Source of the DNA: Zea mays
Lineage: Eukaryota > Streptophyta > Magnoliopsida > Poales > Poaceae
Length of the DNA stretch: 64,000 bases
Direction of reading: 5' to 3'
Assembly (NCBI RefSeq): GCF_902167145.1
Contig: NC_050096.1
Coordinates: forward strand, 199,346,566 to 199,410,565
A program made the position numbers and the translations under genes. The notes beneath the pieces were generated by a model. It did not search any database and was not told the DNA's origin. It saw only the letters and a program-made list of their open reading frames with translations. Below, in pieces: positions 57,136 through 64,000 of the stretch (position 1 is the first letter of the stretch; the number at the start of each line of letters is the position of its first letter).

Positions 57136-59106
57136 TCAATATCCTCCAGGAGGAGGATATGACGGAGGATACGATGGAGGATATGAAGTGTAGTCAGGGA
57201 AAAAAGTCCTCATCGCGTCCTCCTCAAAAGTGGAGTCCCGAGGTGGCTCATCAGCTGCAGAAAAAACATATGCCGAAGATGTACGATGATCAGGAGGAGG
57301 TGGAGGGTGGTGGTGGTAACCAGAGCCGGATGGCCTAGGGTCACCAAGAATGGGTCCCAGACCCGGGTAAGGAGGCGGAGGGTGGGAGGATGATTGACCC
57401 GGATCCCCATGGTAGGGAGGCGGGGCAAACTCCTCGCGATCATCAACATAGACTTCTTCATCTTCATCGTCTGCAGACATAAAAGGCACCCCGTAGGCCT
57501 GCTGGTGCCACTCATTGATCTCCGGGGGAGGAGGATGGAGAGGCACATCAGGCGAACGAGGGACAAAAGGCATGCCCATGGAGGAAGCTTGACGACGAAG
57601 ATTGTCGTCAGTCTCCCGCTGACGCCGTGCCACCTCATGGACATCAGCAGAAATGTTGCGGCACATGGAGAAAAATGCCGCAACCCCATGGACCAAGCGA
57701 GCACCCATCCCACGGCCACGACCTCGACCACGACCACGAGCACGTGGCATGGGAGATCCGCGGCCAGGAGAGGGACGCGAGGCAGCAGCGGGGGGAGAGG
57801 AGGATGGATGATGGGGAGGCTGGCGAGGTGGCTCAGTGGAGGAGGCAGGGCCTTTAGACCGTGAGGGAGCCCGCTTCGTACGAGCAGCTGGGTTGGAGGA
57901 ATCAACCCAGTAGGGTACGTAGCGGGAGTGTTTGACGGGTTTTTCGAAGTGGGTCTGGGTGACCACTTCGATCATCTTCATGATAAAGGGTGCATGAACA
58001 CACCCTTTGAGAGGAGACCAGGAAGCACGAACGATCTCTTCCCAGATCATGTCAAACACATTGATGCGGGCGAGACTGTTTGGAGCAAGGAGGAGGAGGA
58101 AGACGCGACTCTCCCCAAGGACGTTCATTTGATTTCCGCCCTTCAGGAGAACGGTCATCCGGGACAAAGAATTAAGGTACCTGTAGTACCTATGCATGTT
58201 AGCGGTTGTCTAGAACTCCCGCTCAGTAGAGACATGAATGAATTCCGTATCTTCCCGCATGGGCAGCCGAATGTCATGCACTCGCATGTTGCTGCCCTGA
58301 ATATCTGCATCAGAGAAGCCCAGAATATGGGCAAAACGACGATAACTGACTTTGTGCCAGTTACCCTGGATGAAGAAATACATGACTGGGTAATCATACC
58401 CATCGACTTCCTCATCTACTTTCTTTATCCAGAGGGTGGCATAGAACTGAGCTACCACCTCATCGTTCCAGGGGTATTCCATGGTCATAATGTTACGTAA
58501 CCCCTTTCTCTCTAAGTTTACGAGAGCTGACGACATGTCAGCATCTCCCATATTCTCACAACCCTCCCAGTCAATAAATCTATGTCGGACGACTGGGTGT
58601 TTCTTGGAAAGAATGACAGAATTGTAGAAGTCAGCCTGGAAAAGATTCCAGAACCGAGGGTCCTGGACACCAGGATGATGAGGAGTGAGAGTAGGGTTGG
58701 TGAACCTCAGACGCTGAAGGGTGTCTATTCCCTTCAGAGTGAAGTCGACGGGAGGTTCATGCGGACCGCGGCTGACGTTCGCCGGATGCATGTGCAGTCC
58801 GGTGACGTAGAGAGCATCAGGCGCCGGAAGGTCGACGAAGTCGTCGAAAGCCCCATCCTCCTCCTGGCAGGGAGCATACCCAGAGGAAGACGTGCTATGA
58901 CGAGGACGAGAGGCGCCAACCTTTTGGCGTCTCCCGCGAGTCGGCTGCGAAGGCATAGAAGAGCCCTCGCCATTCTTCCGACCAGAGCCACGTCCTCTCT
59001 TAGAGAGGGAGCGACGAGGCGGAGGAGAGGGGACGAGAGATTCCTCCTGAATCTCGTCGGAGTCGCTGCTAAACTCAACCACAGAGGGGTTGCGACGACG
59101 CACCAT
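57136..59106 (-). pseudogene. Env-position ORF of the third Sirevirus, with one internal stop
   Basis: The frame starts at the ATG at 59106 (MVRRRNPSVVEFSSDSDE), has a single TAG at 58210-58212 (after TEREF), and ends at 57136: 657 codons in all. Layout: basic Ser/Arg-rich N-terminus (about 1-80); a globular central domain (about 100-350) with FWNLFQADFYNSVILSKKHP, RFIDWEGCENMGDADMSSAL, MEYPWNDEVVAQFYATLWIK and YRRFAHILGF; then a Pro-rich tail with an (RG)n run (RARGRGRGRGRGMG) and repeated YPPSYPPSYPPP at the end. Its place between RNase H and the polypurine tract is that of the env-like gene of Sireviruses. I see no signal peptide and no clear membrane segment, so an envelope function is not supported by the sequence. 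The central domain also resembles ORFs annotated as putative plant transposon protein. Function unknown. Confidence 0.75.
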
Positions 59107-60281
59107 GATTGAAAAGGTGGTGAAACTGTGAACCGGTTGAAGTGTGTGAAGGAGAGGCTCTAAAGTTTGTGAAGCGACTAAGGCGAGAGTGAATGAAGTG
59201 GAAGAAGAGAAGGGGAGAGTCAAGTATATATAGGCAATTGAGCTGGTCCTCAGGACCAGTTCAACCGCCCCCATGGGCCAGTTCAGCTGGTTCTGACCAG
59301 TGTGGTCAGAGAACCAGAAACAACAGAGAAAAAAAATTCAAATTTGCGTGCAGATGCTGGAAGTGACTGGACAGGAAAAAATGGGCGCCAACGACACGCA
59401 TGCATGGCTAGTGCGCGGGCATAGCAGAAATGTCCAAGAAAAATCTGCGCGCGCTGAGCAGAGGAGAAGTGACCGGACTCTGTATGCACACCAAAAAAAA
59501 TTCTGCATGCACACCCCTGCTGACCGGACAGAAAAAGTAAAAGAAATCCCTGCATGCGCACCCCTGCTGTTGACCGGACAGCACAAATAAAAGAAATCTC
59601 TGCATGCGCACCCCTGCTGTTGACCGGACAGCACAAAAATCTGTGCGCGCAGACAAGAAGCGACCGAAAAAAAATTACTCTGCGCGCGCGCAGCGAGTGG
59701 AAGTGACCGGACAGGGGCGCTGACAGACGCTGCTCAGAGGAAATGACCGGTCATGCAGGATGCGACCTAATAAAAAAAAAGGTGGCGCGCTGAGCGGCAG
59801 CAAAAAAGAAAAAAAACTTTATCTGCGCGCCAGGGGAAGTGACAGGACAGAGCAAAATAAAAAATCTGCACGAGGAAGCGACCGGTCAAGAAAAAGTGCT
59901 GCGAGACAAAAGAAAAAGGTGCAGCGCGACAAAAAAAGGGCAGGTGACAGACCTGCGACCGGTCAAAAAGGTGCTGCGCGACTGAAAAAATTGCAGGTGA
60001 CAGACCTGCGCGGACAGGCCGGTCAGAGACCGGTTCAACCGGTCCACTATGCCGGTTCAACCGGTTTTAACCAGGATGGTCCTGGTAAAAACTGGTTAAA
60101 AACAGCTGAGCTGAAGTTCAGCTGCTAAGTTCAGCTGGTCAAGCCAGTTGAGCCCAAAAAAAAATCTTAGCACAAAAATGCATTCAAATTTTAACATTTT
60201 CACCAAGTTTTTGAAAGATCATCACATAGCTTTAAAACTATCAATCAAAAATAGTGAATCAAACAATTTTTGTGACCGTTT
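59107..60281 (-). other. Spacer between pol and the env-position ORF
   Basis: Non-coding, with repeated short words: ctgcatgcgcacccctgctg with ttgaccggacagcacaaa (59507-59637) and ggttcaaccggt (60031-60066). A minus-strand TATA-like run (59223-59230, tatatata) is present just upstream of the ORF, which could suggest its own transcription. Confidence 0.6.
59505..59640. repeat. Tandem repeat of about 47 bp in the Sirevirus spacer
   Basis: Three units share gcatgc(g/a)cacccctgctg(ttg)accggacag followed by (c)acaaa and taaaagaaatc(c/t)ctg. Confidence 0.8.
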
Positions 60282-60550
60282 TCAAGTTAAGTTACGAGAA
60301 TCCAAGATATTTAATTCACTCCTAAGAAAGCAAAACCTAGTCTCATCGAGGGGTTTTGTGAAGATATCGGCTAGTTGATTTTCGGTGCTCACATGAAACA
60401 ATTCGATATCTCCTTTGGCTTCGTGGTCTCTCAAGAAATGGTGTCTGATGTCAATATGTTTAGTTCTAGAGTGTTGCACAGGGTTGTTTGCAAGTTTTAT
60501 GGCACTCTCATTGTCACACAAAAGTGGAATTTTGTTAAACTCACAACCAA
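60282..60550 (-). pseudogene. pol: C-terminal RNase H of pol, third Sirevirus (truncated)
   Basis: About 90 codons remain, with [40 protein letters not shown] and [11 protein letters not shown], ending LDSRNLT. They match the C-termini of both Ji-like pol genes. The gypsy LTR at 60553 cuts the rest off. Confidence 0.9.
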
Positions 60551-60552
60551 AA

Positions 60553-63500
60553 TGTCACACCCGGGTTTCGGGGCACCAAGACCCGGGCGCGAACATAATC
60601 ACCAGGTGTGCTGGGACCAAGTCTCACACATATGATGAATCATGGCACAGGATCGAATGTCACATCTTTACTATATAATCGGAGTTTTGTACAAAATAAA
60701 TAAATAATTACATTATATGGAGACAACGGTCCAGCAACCCGAAGTTGACTGGGAGACGACGGCCTAGACCTCTCACGAACTCATCGCAGCATCCTCCAAG
60801 CGCCTCATCACGCGGTACCTGTTCTTGACCTGTGGGGGGGTGTGTGAGACAGCAAGAGTGAGCTCACATACGTTCATCGCTCAACAAGTTGTGGGGAATA
60901 ATGTGCATGAACTCGCCAAAGATGGGAGCTCACGTGAAGTGTAAGGCTTACCAAAGAGGATGGTTAGAGCTGAGCATTGCTTTTAAAGTTGGTCAAAATT
61001 TTATTAGCAGTTACTAAGTATAAGTAAATACCAACCCAATTAAGTAGTAGAACAAAAGTAACATCATCACCTGCGATGCAATACATATGACAAATTGAAT
61101 TTAGTTCCATAAATTAATCATGTGAGGGTCCGAGCTGCTCATGACCGTGAGCACGGCTAGTATACCAGTTTTACACTCTGCAGAGGTTGCGCATCTTTAC
61201 CCACAAGTCATGTTACCCATCTGCCAAGGGATCGCGACTCCCCATACACCTCTACCGAGGAGGCAAGGCAGGGTAACACTACGAGGCCTTTACAAAGTTC
61301 CACTAGCTTCAGAAAACCCGCTACAGTTTATAGGAGCTCCAATGCAGGAATCCCTTGCAGGACCGCCATCGCAGCAAAATCCTCCCGAGGGCCTCCCTAC
61401 ACTGACCACTCCCCTACTGCCCTTGCCCCTTTCGGGTAAGGTAGTCCTCCACTAGCTTTCCTAATTAATCAGCCAAGGGCGTCCCATTAAACCCTTGTGG
61501 TAGCACTGTTTTCCCGGGTGGTCGCTCCATGTTCCAATTAACATAATGATCTTATCATGAACAGTAATAATAAACATATAATAAAAGTGTGATCATGAAT
61601 AATGTACCTTCATACCCAAAACCACATAAAGCACTAGCAAGTACTACCCAAAAAGTTCAGTGGTAAACAAGGTATAAAGATAGACAAACTAGGGTAACCT
61701 ATTGGGTCCCATCAAAATTAACCTATGCAGATCATTATGATAAATCAGAACATGGCTGGGTAAAAAGAAGTGATCAAGGGCACAACTTGCCTGGCACTTG
61801 AGATTCCAGGTACCAACTTGCTCTTCAGATGACACGTCTCCTCACCGCTTAAACGTAGCAATACAGACATACATGGTATAGATAAAATTAACATCACACC
61901 AAACATAAGAACAAAATACATATCAATAATCTACATATTAAAATAAGATCAAAGGAACATGAAACATTAATTTTGGATTTATAGATTTTAAGTTATGAAT
62001 TTCTGAAGGTTTTATGTGTTTTGCACAAGATTAAATTGGATATAAATTTTATTGTGACGTTCATGACAAAACAGTGGTACTAAACGATAAACAATAATAT
62101 TACAAAATTATAGGAATAGGAATGGATAAATTGGAACTTAGTATGAATTTTCTAGGGATTAAACAAGTTTCTAGCATTTATTTTCACATTTAAAATCATT
62201 TTCTAAATTTATTTATCTGATTTTTCTATCACCTGGGCTGAGCACCAAAATCTAGGAAGGTCAGGGGCTAAACTACAAGACTTCCCCAGACACAGGCTAC
62301 TCACGCGGGGACGGCAGGTTCACATGCTAAAAGAGCAGGGGCTTTTTTAAGAAAAGTGGCGCGGTGAAGGGGTGCGGGTTGTTTCAGGCCGCACGATCAC
62401 AGTCCGAGGGTTCGGATTAGATCCTAGACCCATATTCGAATCAGTAAGCAATCTGGGCCACTGGATTGCCGATCAACGACACAGGTTTTAAACCAGCGCG
62501 ATCTGATCTCGGGCGCCCGATGAAGATCCAACTACCCCAACAACACCCGATCATAGCCGTTCGATGGCCATTCAATTCGGATCTGATGGTCTATGTCTTA
62601 ACAGAATGTAGATCTCCCCTACGCCGCACAACCCTATACCTACGGCTTGGATTCAATCTGGCAGAAACAGTACCTTGGCTCTAATCTCAATCGTCCATTC
62701 CCAAGATCCACGGTCAGGAGCCTTTCTTCCTCCCAGTGACTGAACGACGCGGCGCGAAGTGTCCAGTGGCAGCGAGCACACCATCCTAGCCCGCCGGTGA
62801 TCTAGAGCCCCAAACCCAGAGGTGGCTGCATGAAATAGGAGCGACAGCGGAAGCGAACAGATTAGGGTATGGTTTACCGCAAGCAGAGGGGAAGGCGAGA
62901 CCAACCGACGACGCAGTCAAGCTTCCAGTTCGATCAATGGCGGCTCCCTACACCTTTCGGTACGCAACTGCCCTGCTCCCAACCAGCAATGCCCCCAGGC
63001 ATGAGCGCATCTCAGTGTCCCCTCTATGGCTACAACACAGCGATGGTCGCTGGGCTTTCACGCGGCGGCGCCCAATTTCCCTCCGCGGCGGACCATGGCG
63101 CCCCTTGGTTTTGCTTGGGCGACGATAGGACCAGAGGAGCCCGAGTTAAATAGTCATGGGACGACACCAGATTTCAACCACCCATGCGCAGATTTAGCCA
63201 ACAACACCCCCCTGATCCCCGGCGTGTAGGTCGGCGCCTAGTTGAGATTTGGGGCAGAGTCCGTGAGGTTGAAGACCGACCTGAAGGAGTGGCCCCACGC
63301 GTAAGTGACTCAGAGAAAAAGATAAGGGCGCTGATGGGCCAGTGAGGTGCGATTTAGTCTTGGGCCAGGCGGGAAAATAGGGCCCAGATGCGGTTTTGGT
63401 CCCATTTCTGTTTTTTTTATTTCTATTTCAAATTCAACCATGATTTTGAATTTCAAGCAAAATTCTGATGTGGACAGAAATCGTATCTTCATATTTATTC

Positions 63501-63867
63501 TTATTACTGTTACTATTATTATTTTTATTATTTATCTTCCTTCTCACCCTTTAATTCAAAAAGGAATAAAGGATTATCATAATTACCTTTCTCAAACTCT
63601 TTACTATATATATATATTTATGTGAATTGAGGTCAAATTAAGTCTTGATTCCTTTGTTCAAGCAAAAATACTCATCACAAAATCATCGGCATGAGATGCA
63701 TATTTCTAAACTTATTTATTTGTTATCTGACCAATATAATTCCATTATTTGTATGCACAAATAGAAGGAGTTCAAATGATCTCCAAGGTTCCATAAATTC
63801 TCAAACACTAAGAATAATTATATTTATTTATTTATTTATTTTCCTGATACAAATTTTGGGCTTTACA
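60553..63867 (-). mobile_element. 3' LTR of a Tekay/Del-type gypsy element
   Basis: 3315 bp, plus-strand start tgtcacacccgggtttcggg and end ttttgggctttaca; on the minus strand it starts TGTAAAGCCC. The length, the TGTCACACCCGG end and the purine-rich sequence just beyond are typical of maize Tekay/Del (Prem1/Xilon-like) elements. The element body lies to the right of the window. The bases before it, caaaa, are the expected target duplication. Between 62690 and 63240 it is GC-rich with short overlapping frames that I do not consider genes. Confidence 0.75.
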
Positions 63868-64000
63868 AATCCTTCCCCCTTAACAGAAATCTCGTCCTCG
63901 AGATTTGTTAGAAAAGGGTGTATACACATATTGTCTCAACACATATGCACAATCAAAAATCTCAGCACGATGCATAATTTATTAGCAACACATGGGTCAA
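63868..64000 (-). mobile_element. Polypurine tract and 3' internal edge of the Tekay/Del-type element
   Basis: On the minus strand ctgttaagggggaaggatt precedes the LTR, and CTCGAGGACGAGATTTCTGT lies just upstream. That word near the end of pol is a well-known mark of Del/Tekay elements in grasses. Confidence 0.7.

Larger units (their letters stand above)
54914..60552 (-). mobile_element. Third Sirevirus (minus strand) with an env-position ORF, interrupted
   Basis: The 3' LTR (54914-56613), polypurine tract, a long 3' ORF and the C-terminal end of pol RNase H lie in order on the minus strand. The element is cut inside RNase H at 60552 by a gypsy LTR; the rest, including gag and the 5' LTR, lies to the right of the window. 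It was inserted in the RT region of the Tat-type element; the preceding five bases are agtag. The LTR differs from the Ji-like type, so this is another Sirevirus lineage. Confidence 0.88.

Noticed and set aside
57394..58500. Plus-strand frames of 156 and 190 codons
   Set aside because: They are antisense to the env-position ORF, which has the coherent protein sequence.
62690..63240. A host gene inside the Tekay/Del-type LTR
   Set aside because: Open frames are short, overlapping and without domains; GC-rich leader-like sequence is usual in these long LTRs.
1..64000. tRNA or rRNA genes
   Set aside because: I found no cloverleaf or rRNA signature by eye; a tRNAscan run would be needed to exclude a tRNA firmly.

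Overview
The window is nuclear DNA of a grass, most likely maize (Zea mays) or a very close relative. The evidence is the retrotransposon content: Ji/Opie-type Sirevirus LTRs carrying the CACCGGACAGTCCGGTG palindrome, Huck-like Ty3/gypsy LTRs beginning TGTCGGGGACCATAATTAGG, a long Tekay/Del-type LTR, and a Helitron with maize-type ends. Family names rest on remembered signatures, not on a search. I found no tRNA, rRNA or CRISPR array.

Layout. 1-2126: 5' leader and 5' LTR of a minus-strand Huck-like element that runs off the left edge. 2127-6463: a minus-strand block with a PIF/Harbinger-type ORF1 (Myb/SANT-like) gene carrying a frameshift, and a small unknown gene with a probable 5'-leader intron. 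6464-12702: a 6.2-kb Helitron carrying plus-strand exon fragments of several host genes (RAD52-like, 4-alpha-glucanotransferase, a telomere-repeat-binding-like Myb protein). 12703-17434: a low-copy island with the one clearly intact host gene, the small Tim chaperone TIM8 (two exons, minus strand, 72 residues), plus MITEs, a second Helitron-like 3' end and a short MORF-like fragment. 17435-40883: a pair of related MITEs, the first split by a Ji-like Sirevirus (17485-40296, TSD ctagt), which is itself split by a complete 13,951-bp Huck-like element (18877-32827, TSD aaatc). 40884-43094: low-copy or foldback DNA. 43095-64000: an opened nest, each element broken by the next: Opie-like LTR fragment > Ji-like Sirevirus (plus strand) > Tat-type gypsy (plus) > Sirevirus with a 3' env-position ORF (minus) > Tekay/Del-type gypsy LTR (minus). 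None of these closes inside the window.

Dating by hand alignment fits the nesting. The two Huck LTRs (1797 bp each) differ at 9 sites, all transitions (0.5%). The enclosing Ji-like LTRs differ at about 12 sites plus a 19-bp indel (about 1%).

The observations most worth following are: (1) an in-frame amber codon (AAA UAG GAA) at the same place between the protease and reverse transcriptase regions in two divergent Tat-type elements; (2) the gene-capturing Helitron, with an in-frame exon fusion and a four-exon Myb gene piece with preserved splice sites; (3) a gag-pol junction shared by the two Ji-like elements in which a stop is followed by a splice-acceptor-like TTGCAG although the frame relation differs; (4) the env-position ORF.
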